Assembly (NCBI RefSeq): GCF_034190915.1
Contig: NW_026947502.1
Location: forward strand, 38,470,785 to 38,534,784
Direction: 5' to 3'
DNA: 64,000 nt
Origin: Cavia porcellus
Lineage: Eukaryota; Chordata; Mammalia; Rodentia; Caviidae
In this document: positions 47,438-59,505 of the stretch, piece by piece
How positions within the stretch are numbered: position 1 is the stretch's first letter
Layout: the number at the start of each line of letters is the position of its first letter
Made by a program: the position numbers and the translations under genes
The notes under the pieces: model-generated
What the model saw: the letters and a program-made list of their open reading frames with translations, nothing else
Databases searched by the model: none
What the model was told of the DNA's origin: nothing

Positions 47438-49129
47438 TTGATAAAAATTTGGCCTCTTTGAGATCCGAAATCCAGACACCTGGATTACAAAGACTTGGCA
47501 AAAGGATAAAAGAAGTAATACTCTCAAATTAGGAAGCAACTGACAGGAAAATTAGAGGCTACGGGGAAGTTGGAGAAATGGACCACAACCGCAGAGAAAA
47601 GAGTGAAGCTGTCTGGAAGTTTACTCCAGCTCCTGGGCAGGCAATCAGGCTGCACAGATCCAAGGTAAGCCCTCCGGTCTGAGAGCTCCAGGTAGAACAA
47701 TGGACTTGGCCAGGAGAACTAGGGCCAACAAAAGCCCACAGTTATTGTACTGCAAATAAAGCATGGAGTTTTGCTCTGAAGTGATTTGTGTCATGCAGTA
47801 GGCAATAGTTGGAGAAGCAAACCAATGAAGCACCCACCATATTGCCAAAGTGTTTAATTAGGTGCTATGTTGAGAAGTGGTTGATTATTTAAGACTGAGA
47901 CTCATACCAATTAAAAAACCACTTCAATTCAGGGTTCCCAGTGTGACCCTTCCATAGTGACTGGATGAAAGACAACAATGGGAGACAGTGGTAGAGGTGG
48001 TGCAGGCTAGACACTGAGCTCCTAAGTGGTTTAATCTCAGGACAGGCAGAACAAGGAGCTTGGTTTTGGTCTGAAGTGCTGGCATGGAGTGCAGTGAAGG
48101 ACTCCTAGAATCCTAGCCATCCTACCTACGTCCAGCACAGATCAGAAATATTGTTGCTTTCTTCATCTCCCAGTGTAAGCAAAGACATGCTTTGGTGGGA
48201 GTGACTGCCACAGCCTGGGGTGAATGGACAGAGGGGCCTCTTCCAAAAAGGGAGTGCTTCACAAACCCATAAATCGTTAAGCTAGGCAGCAAAAACTGTC
48301 ACTTGCTTTATTGCAGGTCTGTGGATCATGGAAAGGTACCATTTCTTCAAAAATACAGATAATTTCCTTTCTTTTTAAAGATTTATTTATTTTCTTCTTT
48401 TTATGTCTCTTTTTTATTAAGTGATGTTTTAAAGTTTAGCTAACTCCAATAAAAGAGACAGATTACTAAAAGCTGTTAGAACAAATGAATGATCACTTAA
48501 ACTTGGAGAATTTTTGTGTTTTTTCCTTTTAATATCTTCTTTTATTCTTATTTTTATTTTATGCTTGATTTTGCTTTTCTTGCTTATTCTTTTCTGTTAC
48601 ATTTATCTAATTCTATTAATTTATTTCTGCTCCTTAATAGGATTCATTATTTCTTTATTTTACTTTTTTCTCTTCCTTCTTATCTTCTGATGCTTAATTT
48701 TCAAAATTTTTGTTTCCATTCTATCTTTTTCCACCTCTGCTATTTTGACTGATATAAGAATTATGTTTTATTAAGTTTTAGATAGTTAAATGTATTATTA
48801 CTGTTGAATTCTTTTCTTTTGTTACTGGAGGTGCATTGCCATTTAGTAGATGTTTACTCTATGTCAATATTTGGATTTATCTTAGTTTTTATACTATAAT
48901 TATAAATGCCTGTTTTGTGGTTAAGGATGGTACATTAGTGGTTTTTATGGTATGTCAATATCCAGTTTGTCTTTGATGCTATTATAGTTGCTGATTTACT
49001 TGCTGTTTTCAGCATTCCATAATTACTGCCATTAGTAGCAATAATCTTTCTGTATCTGGACTACTTTTGAGTCATTAACAATACTGTGGTCCATGTTGGG
49101 AGAGCTAGGTGCTGGGCCAATTACACTAA

Positions 49130-49830
49130 ATACTCCCTCTCCCAGCAAAATATTACCAAACAGAATGCAGTAAATCATTGAACAGATCATATGTCATGAC
49201 CAAGTAGGACTCACTCCAAGGATGCAGGAATGGTTCCACACATACAAGCCAATAGATGTAATACATTAAGAAACAGAAACAAGGAAACACATGACCATCT
49301 CAATTGATGCAAGAAAACCCTTTCACAAAATCTAACATCTATTAGTGACAAAAACTCTGACGAAAGTAGGTATAGAAAAACCTTATCACAGTTTGATAAC
49401 AACCATTTGTGACCAACTTACTGGCCACTATCATATTCAATGGGGAAAGATGGAAGCTTTCCCTTTAAAATCAGGAACAAGAACAGAATGTCCACCATTA
49501 ACATCCCTGTTAAATACAATTTTCAAAGCATTAGAACAGGCAAGAGAAAGAAATAAAAGATACATGTAGGAAAGTAAGAAGCCACATGATTATCTGCAGA
49601 TGGTCATTTACACAAAATACTCAAAGAGTTCCACCAAAAATCTCCTAGAAACAACCAAATTCAGTAGCACAGCAAAGATAAAAATTCAACACACAACAAT
49701 CAGTAGCTTTCCTATATATCAATAATGAACCATTGAAAGAAATTAAATGAAATCATAATATTCACAATAACATCAAGAAAAATTAGATACACAGGAATTG
49801 ACCTAACCAAGGGTGACAGAGACCTCTAAA

Positions 49831-49862
<32 letters not shown>

Positions 49863-50700
49863 GTATTGTTTAAAAAAAAAGGGAGGTCAAAGAGCACTTC
49901 AGGAAATGGGAAGGGACCCCTGTTTGAAAATAAAGGATCATGCTTCCAAAACTGATATATAGATTTAATGGAATTCCAGTCAAAATACTAATAGAACTGC
50001 AGAAAACAATGTTCATATGGAACCAGGAGAGAAGCAAGATAACAAAAGCAATTCTCCGCAAAAAGAACAAAGCACAAGGCATAACAATCTCAAATTTCAG
50101 ATTATACTGCAAAGGTAAATGATTAAAAACAACATGGTACTGGCAAAAACAGCACATACGTGGATCAATGGAAGAGAATGGATGATAGAGAAACAACTTC
50201 TGGTGTAGTAAGCTATCTGATCTTTGACAAAGGGGTCAAATATACACTGGTGGAAAGATAGTCTCTTGAACAAATGGTGCTGGGAAAACCAGTTGTCTAC
50301 ATGCAGAAGACTGAATTTAGATGCATATGTCTCACCATGTACTAAGTTAAAATAAGAGATAAACACTTAAATTGTTGAAAGATACATTAGGTAAAACTCT
50401 TGAACACATAGGTGTAGGCAAAGACTTTTTATAAAGCCCCAGTTGCACAAGAAAAAAAATGTCAACAAATGGGATCTTATCAAATTAAAATATTTCTGTA
50501 TAGCAAAGGAAACCACATATAGAGTGAAGAGACAACCTGCTGAATGGGAAAAGTTTGCCAGCTATTTCTCGGAAGAGAAATAATACCTAGAATATATAAA
50601 AAACTCAACAGTGTTCATCCTTCCAGAATTAAACAAAATACTCAAAGAATAGGCAAGTGAGATAAATGGATACTTTTCAGAAGAAGAAATGCAAGTGGCT
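49130..50700 (+). pseudogene. L1 ORF2 pseudogene, C-terminal part
   Basis: Decayed coding sequence of the L1 ORF2 protein (endonuclease and reverse transcriptase that drives target-primed reverse transcription). Only the RT palm to the C-terminal segment remain, in several frames. The longest open pieces are 49345-49569 and 49940-50122 on the plus strand. The YADD-type catalytic loop would lie near 49570-49620 but is not intact. A CAA microsatellite splits it. Confidence 0.75.
49833..49862 (+). repeat. (CAA)n microsatellite within L1
   Basis: About ten uninterrupted CAA units preceded by a short A-run, inside the ORF2 pseudogene. It may mark an old A-rich insertion. Confidence 0.95.
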
Positions 50701-51470
50701 AATATATACATGAAAAAATGTTCAAGATTTATGATCAATAGAGAAATTTAAATTAAAACAATACCCAGAGTCCATCTTCCTTCAAGAAGACTGGCTATCA
50801 TCAAGAAATATGACAAATTCTGGTGAGACTGAAGGCAAAAAGGAAACTTTGCACATTGTTGGTTGAAATGTAAACTAGTACAACCATTATTGCATTATTT
50901 ATGGAAATTTCTCAATAAAAAGAAACTATAAATTCCATTCAGCCAGCTATTTCCCTTCTAGGCTATCTTCTCCAAAGAGTTAAAGATACATATGATAGTG
51001 TACATGCATACCCATGTTTATAGGTATGCACAATTTATAATAGCTAAATCTTGGAAAAGGCCTTTATCTCCACCAACTGATGAATGGATAAAGAAATGAT
51101 GCATCCACCCATAGTGGAGTACTAATCTACCCTGGAGAAACATAAACTCCAATCTTTCATAAGAAAACAGATTTACCTTCAGATCATAATATTAAGTGAA
51201 GTAAATCATATACACAAACTTAAATATCACATGGTTTGTCTTAGAAACACCAAATATAAATGGAAACAGAATAAAAATAGATGATAGGAAGGAGTGAGAT
51301 AGATCTTTTGCAAATGGGAAGGAAACCAAGGGATGGAGCAGTGAGGATAAGGGATTAAAATAGAATTAAAATGTGTTACGTGCATGTACCAACTCTGCAG
51401 GGGGAATGTGATGATTATGTACTACAAACATACACCAATAAAAATTAAAACTGGAATAAAGGCACTCAGA

Positions 51471-51750
51471 AAGAAACCTCGTAAGTCCTGCTGTTTTTTT
51501 CTGGGACTCGGCTATTTTGTCCGAGTGAGTCCTATCTTGGATGATGTAAGCTCTTGGCTACAGAATTCTGATTGAGTTCATTCTGATATATATATTTTTT
51601 AACCATCATGTTGTTATGAAGGGCCTGGCTTCTGCAGTTCTTTACTCTGACATTTTCAGTGGTATTCAGTGACCCTTATTCTTACTCCTGGGCCAGAGAC
51701 AAAGGACACGTATTAATTTTAGCAGTAGCATAAGCCAGTACCTCACCAAT
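51471..51750. other. unannotated spacer
   Basis: Sequence between the L1 3' end and the split SINE. Nothing recognised. Confidence 0.4.
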
Positions 51751-51814
51751 AACTATTTTTTGAGCGGTGGTGGTGGTGCTCAGAATTGAATCCAGGGCCT
51801 CTTCCTTAAGCTGT
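51751..51814 (-). mobile_element. B4-type SINE, ID half (split by LTR)
   Basis: Antisense ID-like sequence, 'gtggtggtgctcagaattga' and 'atccagggcctcttccttaa', stops at the LTR start. The other half (B1-like) resumes after the LTR at about 52280, in the same orientation and expected order. Confidence 0.6.
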
Positions 51815-52278
51815 TGTTATGGCTTGTGTCTAGATGTCCCCTCAAAGCCTTAAAGGGTCATAAATGGGGCTTTGTAAAGGTGACTAGATCCAGGGGTGTG
51901 ACGCTGTGATTACGGGTGTGTGATTTCTAAATTAGTCCACTGATTGGTTTGGCATAGATCTATGTGTGGATAAGGGAAAGTCCTTCGCTGGGTGTGAGTG
52001 CTGCCCATCCTAAGGGAAGTAGCCTGGATAGAATATAAGGGGCAGGAAAAGGGCTGCTATTGTTGCTTGTCCCTTGCTGCTTTTGCTGCCTCCTGTTTTC
52101 TATTTTTCATGCCTTGCACTGCTGTTTCTCCTCTGTGATGCCCCTTGCCATGCTACCTTGCTTTGGAGCCAGTTGATTATGGAATGAAACCTGTACACAC
52201 TGTAAACTACAATCACCCTTTTCTCTTTAACTTTGGAGATCAAGTATTTTGTCTCAGCAACAAGAAAACTAAAGACCA
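51815..52278 (+). mobile_element. MaLR-type solo LTR inserted into a SINE
   Basis: It opens with 'tgttatggcttgtgtctaga' and a 'tgtcccctcaaag' run, has 'attagtccactgattggttt' in the middle and 'ggaatgaaacctgtacacac' before the close 'tctcagcaacaagaaaacta'. It is the same family as 1282-1676. No internal sequence follows. A 5-bp duplication is not clear. Confidence 0.7.
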
Positions 52279-52430
52279 TTATATTCCCAGCCTTTTTTAT
52301 TTTTCATCTTGACACACAGTCTTCCTGATTCAGTAAGTTGCCCAGGCTGTGCTCAAACTTGTGATTCTCCTGCCTCAGCTCCCATAGCTCTAGGACTGCA
52401 AAAGTGAGCCACTCTGCCTTTTATACAAGA
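52279..52430 (-). mobile_element. B4-type SINE, B1 half (split by LTR)
   Basis: 'ttatattcccagcctttttt' (end of the ID part), then 'cttgacacacagtcttcctg', 'taagttgcccaggctgtgct', 'gtgattctcctgcctcagct' and 'gagccactctgcc'. It is the antisense B1-like half of the split B4 SINE. Confidence 0.65.
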
Positions 52431-53011
52431 ACTTTCCAGAGATCATTTGTAACAAAGTATAGTAAGTGCCTTACATGCAAGACCTGCAGAAATACAAGAA
52501 ACTCCTAAATGGTTCCCTCCCATAAAGGGAGAAGGGTCTGTTTGTAGAAGGAAGGCTATCAAGAGGTGGTAAGCACGTTGGGTATTATTGTGTAGAATGA
52601 TATCATTGAATGTATCACAGAAGAGGGGACTGTGTCATTTCTAGTTTGAAAGGACTGCTGTAGCGTTGTGTGTATTGGACTGTAGAGGAAAGAGAGCAGG
52701 AATGGATTGGAAGGTCCAGGAGGAAGATGAGGATGATTCTTTTGGGACTAGAAACAGGGATAAGTGATTGTATTTGCCTATCCTGGTCACAGAATAAACA
52801 GGATTTGCTGATCAATTGGATAGAGTTTGAGAGAAAAAGGAAGGTGTTATATGTGACTTCTATGATTTAACCTGAACAATAGCATGAATGATGCTGTGTT
52901 TACTGGAATAGACAAAGCCAGTGAAACCAGTTTGGGGAATATGCAGTAGCAATTAAATATGCTTTTTTGGATTTATTGGGGTTTTGATACCCATTTAACA
53001 TAACTGGATAT
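52431..53011. other. unannotated DNA
   Basis: Opposite-strand frames at 52615-52870 overlap and have no domain. Nothing else is seen. Confidence 0.4.
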
Positions 53012-53069
53012 AAGAGTCTATGGGTAAAAAAAAAAAAACTAAAAAAAAAAAAAAAGAGTCTATGGGTAA
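53012..53069 (+). mobile_element. poly(A)-only retrotransposition insertion (candidate)
   Basis: A 16-bp perfect direct repeat, 'aagagtctatgggtaa', at 53012-53027 and 53054-53069 flanks an almost pure A-run of about 28 bases, broken by one CT at 53039-53040. A target duplication with only a tail between is the signature of an L1-driven insertion so 5'-truncated that only poly(A) was copied. The lack of mismatches suggests a recent event. Confidence 0.85.
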
Positions 53070-54774
53070 GGGGAAGATTTAAAATTTGAAAGTCAAGATC
53101 ATACTTGTCATTTAAGGTCCTGATAAGATTATGTAGAAATAGAGTACAATAAAAAGTTGATGAAGTCAGAATACTGAACCCTGGTGTCCTTCTGACATTT
53201 GGAAGTCAGAAACAAAGATGATTCAGTGTAATAGGAGAGCAACTAGGCAACAACGTGGCAACAATAGTAATAATAATGTTAAGGACAGATGCATCCAAGG
53301 CAGGGAGTTATGCTTGTTGAGGGGATATCCCAGTAATTATTCTGGACTCGGTACACTGTGCCCTTACAATGGCACAGAAGAGTGATGTGACTGCTTACCT
53401 ACTTGTCTAAATGTTAAGCAGGTATCAGGGGAAAGCAGATGACAAAACTACATGACTGGATGCTGAAGAACTTTTAGATTCATTGCTAGGAAATAAATCC
53501 CAGTTTCTCCAAGGCTTCAATAATGCTGTGTTCCCCTGAGCATAAGCCCTGGCCAGAGAATAATCAGCCTTAAAAACTAGAGATCAAAAGTGCCAGCCCC
53601 AGTCAGCCTGTCCTTGCCTTACCTGTCATCAGGTTTCTCTTTTGCTGGGTGGGTGCTCTTTAAGGTGGGTGAGGCTGGTGTAGGCAGATAAGGGGTGGCA
53701 TTTTTGAGCTGTAGTTTTTAAGGCTGATTATTTTCCAATTAGGTTTTATTTTGGGGGAAAGCGGGTGTGTGCTGCTCAAAAATCATTTTACAGTGGCGTG
53801 TGTGTGTGTGAGTGTGCATGAACAAACATTTGGCCTAGGTTAGGTTCAGAGCTAAGCGGGTGGGGGAGGGTGCAAGATAAATATACAGGGACCGAATCCA
53901 GAAGCCAGAAAGGATTCATGGGAAGAGCATCACTGGGAATGCAGAGGTACCTGGAACTCTAGTGACTGAACCAGCATATAGATTTTTCCTATGTGACTTT
54001 GCTGTGATTTGATTCTTCCATCATGTTACCTGCTCTCAGTTAGGACTTCTACTATGTAACTTTCAGCATTTATGCTGATTTTCTTGATTGTGTTGACTCC
54101 CAGTTCTGGGGGCTCCTGGATGTCAGCACTGTGCCGTCACCCTTATTCTGGAAACACTCTTTCCTTCCTTTGGAAACAGGACAAGTAAGGTTGATGCATG
54201 TTTGATGTTTCCAACTACAGACAAATAATTAAATTGAATAAAGATGTGGTCTTTTCTGAAGCGAGGAAAAAAATATGCCTTAGTACATTCAGCTGCTAAG
54301 CTTTCAAAATACACCCAGTATTTCCTCCTATCGCTAGGTTGTTTTGCTTTTGAGATGATGGTAATTAATTTATTGTTTCAACACTTGGGCAAATTAACTC
54401 CATATTAAATAAAAAACTTGTTTGTTCCCCTTAAAAGAAAATTAAGTTTCCCATGATTTCTTTTCCCTTTTAGATAATAGGAAGGTGGTTTTATCTTTGA
54501 TGGATTGAATCCTGGTTTCAATATCTAAAGACTAGACAAAGACTATAGAAATAAAAGGGTGATTATGTTAAAGTAATGGAAAAATATTAGATTTAGGAAT
54601 TATTTTTCAAACTCCCTAATAGTTTTCATAAATAATTGGATTAAACAATGCGATTCTTTTGGTCTCCACTTGACCTTGTGGTTCTCTAACTCCTTATCTT
54701 TCCCTCTCACTCTTCCTTCTTTTATTCATAAATGCACCCCATAACCTTCAAAACTGAAGAAATTAGATGTGCTG
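53070..54774. other. unannotated DNA
   Basis: No transposon or exon is recognised over 1.7 kb. A short (TG)n near 53798-53812 is simple sequence. Confidence 0.4.
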
Positions 54775-55000
54775 AACTAGGCCACGTCTGGTTAAAGTTC
54801 ACATCTTAATTTTACCACTTTATCTGTGTGACCTTCGTAAGTTATGTAACATTTTTGCCTTGGTTTCTTAACCTTTAAAATGTGGCTAATAAAAGAACCT
54901 TATCACATAGATTTCTCGGGAGAGTGAAATTGATACTACACACACCAAGCGTTTAGAACAATGCCCAGCATAACAAATACTCAGTGAGTGCTGAGTTATT
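54775..55000 (+). mobile_element. MIR SINE
   Basis: 'actttatctgtgtgaccttc', 'ggtttcttaacctttaaaat', 'gtggctaataaaagaacctt', 'cgtttagaacaatgcccagc' and 'acaaatactcagtgagtgct' give the full sense MIR order, including the LINE-like 3' end. Confidence 0.8.
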
Positions 55001-55159
55001 CTTCAAATAGATTTAACAAGAAGCTTAAACTAAAGGAAAATAAATGTGTTTCAGTGGTAATCTTTTGACTGGAAAAAATAATCCGGGGCTAGAAGAAAGA
55101 TTCAATGAACTTGAAGGACAGACAGAAGGAAAGAGTGTTTCCAGAGCAATGGTGACATC

Positions 55160-55490
55160 CAGAAGTCCCCAGAACTGGGAGTCAACACAATCAAGGAGAC
55201 CTAGGTAAAGCCCTAGCTCCTCTGGGCTAAGGTAGGAAAGGCTACCAGCTGACTTGCTTTCTTCATGGCTCGTAATCTGTCTGGTTCTGCCATTGAGATG
55301 CCAATGAAAGGAGCATTTGCTTCAGTGTTTGTAGGCCTAGTGTTGGTCTTACCACCAACAAAGTCAAAAAGGCTTTCAACAACTCATTTAACTGTAGGAG
55401 TCCTGATTTCTTATGTCTGTGATGGGAATAGTAACTTTGTAAGAATCAAGTGAACTATGCAAAGGCACCATGAAAATATTACCAAGACCC
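55160..55490 (+). mobile_element. MIR SINE with internal insertion
   Basis: The head 'agaactgggagtcaacacaa' and 'agacctaggtaaagccctag' is followed, after unrelated sequence near 55240-55370, by the core 'caactcatttaactgtagga', 'gtgatgggaatagtaacttt' and 'gtaagaatcaagtgaactat'. The 62-residue frame at 55265-55453 lies inside and is not a gene. Confidence 0.5.
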
Positions 55491-57791
55491 ACCCTTAGCA
55501 AGAAGTCTAAGATTTGATTGTTAGTAAAGAGAGTTGGGTACAAATTTACTCAGCTCATCTAGTCCCCGCAAAGTAACGTAACTTTCATCTTGAGTTTCAC
55601 TGTTTCTAGGGAAATTACTTCAATTACTCTCTAAAATGCAGTTCTTTACTCTGATGTAGCTGAGAGCAGCTGCTCAGTACCCCAGGACAATCTGGGTTTT
55701 GTTCAGCTACAATCATGGGAGAGTTAAGAGGGTAGACAGAAAGTTTTCCAAAGAATAATTTCCTCTCTATTCAAACAGAAAGCAAAAACATATTAACAGC
55801 TCTTACCTTTGAAATGACAAAGAAATCCAATTCTGTCCTGGTTCTTTTCTCTGGCTGCTCATCCCTGAGGTCTGGGTGTACAAACTATCACTCAATCACC
55901 AACAGCCTAGAATATAATAGCACTTTTGGAGCACTTATGTTCTATCTTGTCAGGGGCCTTTGGGGGACATTTTAATCCTTGCACTGGAAGTCATCTGAAT
56001 GCACTATGATGCCCCCTCCCATGATTTAACGATCTTAACTAACAAAAACTTCCCTTTTTGACTTTGATAATTATTTCAGAGCATAGACAATAGTATAATA
56101 TCTTGAAATACTTTGATCTTCCCCACTGGAAATTTGAGGGAACCTTAAAATCATGTTAGAGATCTATCACCTTCATTATTTCATTGGGAAAAAACCATAG
56201 CTATTATAAATATTCTCCTTTAGTAGCTAAAACCATAAGCTGTTTTTTTCCCCTTTCTATGCCTTTCTGAAATCATCAATTTGCATTATAGTAAATTCTT
56301 ATATAAATAGTTTGCCCTTGGACAGGTCCTTGATTTTCTTTGTGTTTGTGTAAGTTTTTTCATTAGCAAGTTTGGGGATTTTGGCAATTTCAGTGGTAAA
56401 GGGAGATTAATGGAAGTTTAATTCAATAAACTGCCTAGGATTAAACTCAGAGCCCCAAATAAGGTGATGTAAGCTATTTTAACAAGGGGCTTAGCTTTTC
56501 TGCTTTCCTTCTAAGCCCCGAGCTAGCTTCTGCTTGTGTTTTTCTGATGCATAAAGCTGAATATTTCTGTGTTACTGCCGAGGTTTGTTCCTGGATGAAT
56601 GTATTTCTGAAAGCAAATAGGAAACTCTCCTTCTGCATAGCCACAGGAAAAAATAGTGAGGAAAGTGTTTCTTATTCCAACAGAAAGAACTTGTTTTTTG
56701 AATTAAAAGAAGAGGCTGGAAAATTATTAATGAAATACTGGTGGGACCAAGTCACACGAGACCCTAAGAGTCAAGGATGGTGACTCTCAGGGGAGGGAGG
56801 CAAATGCAGATGAAAGGATTAATCACCAACTTCAAAGAAACTGAACAAATCCCACAAATTAAACTTAGCAAGGCCAGAGGAATTAATAACCATAAATGCA
56901 AGAACTCATGAATTTGAAGAAAATGACAGAATTATTAAATGCATTCAGTATTTTTATAATTAATGATAACAAATGGGAATTCTCAAATGCCACTAGTTCT
57001 TTTAATGAAGAAAAATAGAGAAAAATGCATTAGTATGAATGAGAAAGTTGAAATACCAACATAGCTAATTTATATACAAAGGCTTTAAAAGAAATCATTC
57101 TGGAAAAATGTGAATTATCATAATCAACTCAAGAATAATTTTAAAAGCTGGTTGCATAATAATCATGAAAAAAGTGGGAATATTTAGAAAATTCTATAAA
57201 GCCTATAGAACTTTACATTAAAAATGCTTTTAACCCACTTAGCAACAGGCAAGGACAGAGCTTTTCCCTTGTTCCAATTTTGTTTAGTCTGGTCTTGTTT
57301 TGTTTTCTTCTTTCCTTGCTTACTTTTTAACAACACCAAACTACGTGACAAAATTAACATCTACTCACCTAACCATTCTCTCATAACCTACATCACTTTT
57401 ATATGTAAAAACTGATCAAAGAACTCTTAAGGACACACACACTAAAATAAGTAAAATTTAGGGGAAAAATACTACCTCTCTTCAACCAGAAACTCCTGTA
57501 TGACAACTGTGCGATTGCTATATGAGGAATCCTACCGAGATTTGGTAAGAGTCCCTATCGGTTTACTGGCATAGGCATAGGCGTGGATGTCACTTCAGAT
57601 GGGAGAGTGTTCACTGATGAGGGAAATATCCTTTCCTTTTTTTCCCTTCGTTCAGTCTCCCCTCATGCCTGGGCCCACCTTTTTCTCTGGGGAAGGAGAG
57701 CTGGCAGCTCTAAAGAGAGATTCTTTCCTCCAGAACAATCCTGCCACCCCAACAAAGAACTCTGGCTTTCATTGCATTGTATGCATGTTGT
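55491..57791. other. unannotated repeat-poor DNA
   Basis: No transposon is recognised. The stretch 56340-56560 is dense in TTAAT-type words and could be regulatory. Frames at 56547-56783, 57224-57415 and 57583-57846 have no domain. Confidence 0.35.
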
Positions 57792-57857
57792 GTTCTTTTC
57801 TACTGTGAATGATTCAAGGTGCTTTTTGCGTTCTTTTCTACTGTGAATGATTCAAGG
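57792..57857 (+). repeat. perfect 28-bp direct repeat, 38-bp spacing
   Basis: A 28-bp word with the core 'ctactgtgaatgattcaagg' occurs at 57792-57819 and 57830-57857, separated by ten bases ('tgctttttgc' type). The copies are identical, so the duplication is young. Confidence 0.95.
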
Positions 57858-59159
57858 CGCACTAATGTAATGTGGAATGAGAAAGGAAGCTCCTCAAAGA
57901 AAGAGATGTTGATGTTCCATCATGGTGTGTTTATTACCAGGCATTGATTCTAGAGATAGAAATCTGGTTCAATACCATAAAAAGGTTCTTAGGATTTTAC
58001 TGTATTTGTAGTTTGAATGAAATCACCCACATTACTAAGATGTGATAAATGCATTTTTTATGATTTCACATGCATTGTTCAATAAAATGTTAATTAAGAT
58101 GGTAATAAAAGAATTAATCATTACAAAATGGGCAACTTAAATGTGTACTATAAACCTTAATGATAAAGTGCTTGTGATTTCCAATAGTAAGTCACCTGAC
58201 ATGTGAGCATGGTTGCACTATGACGTACAATATTTTGGAGATTTTGCTGATAACTTAAATACAAAACAACAAAAGAGATACATATTTGAAAGGAACAATC
58301 AAATGTTCATTGCTTATAGATTATTTTAAAATTCAAAGCATCAAAAATTCAAGGCTATGGAAAAATTGAAGGTATCCAATGATCTGGTGACTAGAGGAAA
58401 TTCTGCCTCTCACATTTTACTCTTACCTATTCTAAAGTCATTTCTAGTCATGCTAAGACTTTCTTATAATCTCACAATCTAACGGTGTGTCTGCGGACGT
58501 CAGATTGTCTCTAGGACACCTGCAGCAGGTCAAAGCTGTTTTGGTAATAATATTACAATCTTACTTGCCCTTTTCGCTGTGTTGATGTTTATTTGCACCA
58601 GTGATGTAAAAGCAAAGAGTACCCTTGCAGGGCAAGAAATTACTAGTTCACGTGAAAACGTCTTGATTAAGCAGTCTAAATGATTGATCCTCTTAAATCT
58701 AGACGTCTGAGTAAACATCTTTTTAATATTCTGTGTGACAAAATGGGAGGTGCTCCTGAACTCTTCCCCTCTAAATGATGAGAGCAGGTCCTCCTGCGGG
58801 AAAGCACCCAGTGACTCTGGAGTCACGCTGTTTTCCACTGGCTGCCGTTTTTATTTGAAAGCATAACTGACAAACTATGGCCTTTCAGAGCTGAATGTTC
58901 TGGATTCTTATTTAAAAATGAGTGAAATAAGATATCATGCTAAGGAAAGCAACTGACAATATTCAAAAGAATTTTAAACTGTTTTGAAAAGTCTTGATAC
59001 ACAAAAACAAGTCACACATATGAATGAGGTACCGTGTAATGTTGAATTCATGTATACATTGACAAAATAATAACTAAAATAGCTTGATTCTATTACTGAG
59101 ACCTTGTCCGCCTCCAAATACAGACTTGCTGATGACACTGGTGACTGCTATAACTGGGT
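57858..59159. other. unannotated DNA
   Basis: No repeat or exon is recognised. The antisense 102-residue frame at 58530-58838 has no domain and no start or splice context that stands out. Confidence 0.4.
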
Positions 59160-59505
59160 CTGGAATGCGCCAGGAAGCTTAGGTGTTAAAGGTTTTGTGC
59201 CCAACTTGATAAGATGAAGGTATATAGGAGTTTCTATGAGGTAGGTAGAGGGAAGTCTTCAGGTTATAGAGGAAGTCCCTGCAGGCGATTACTAGGACCC
59301 TTGTATCTTCTTTTTCCTCTCTCCCTCTGGGCCATCATGTGAACAGTTTTTCTTCCCACACAGTCCTGTCCCTGGTTGCACTGCTCTGCTACAGGCTCAA
59401 AAGCAACAAGGCCAACTGGTCGTGAACTGAAACCTCTGGAACTCTGAGCTGAAATCAAACTTTTCACAAACTGATTATTTCGGATATTTGTTACAGTGCT
59501 GCAAA
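59160..59505 (+). mobile_element. MaLR-like LTR
   Basis: The 3' half carries 'gggccatcatgtgaacagtt', 'cgtgaactgaaacctctgga', 'actctgagctgaaatcaaac' and 'atatttgttacagtgctgca'. This is the MaLR 3' order ('ggactgaaacctctgaaac', 'ctgtgagcc..aaataaac', 'tttgttacagcag'). The 5' half is less clear, so the start is approximate. Confidence 0.6.

Larger units (their letters stand above)
47530..51470 (+). mobile_element. L1 with 5' region and 3' end, coding middle deleted
   Basis: Positions 47530-48380 are GC-richer and resemble a rodent L1 5' UTR ('cagagaaaagagtgaagctg', 'ggccaggagaactagggcca', 'caaaagcccacagttattgt'). A T-rich part follows to about 49120. From 49130 the sequence is ORF2: reverse-transcriptase palm-like residues (KMEAFPLKSGTRTECPP, 49440-49500), then the C-terminal part ([24 protein letters not shown], 50000-50080) and the 3' UTR ending in 'caccaataaaaattaaaact'. 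ORF1 and the endonuclease and N-terminal RT parts of ORF2 are missing. Many stops are present, so the copy is dead. Confidence 0.75.

Noticed and set aside
47243..47539. Ile/Asn/Tyr-rich repeated peptides on the minus strand
   Set aside because: They translate the AT-rich 47-bp tandem duplication.
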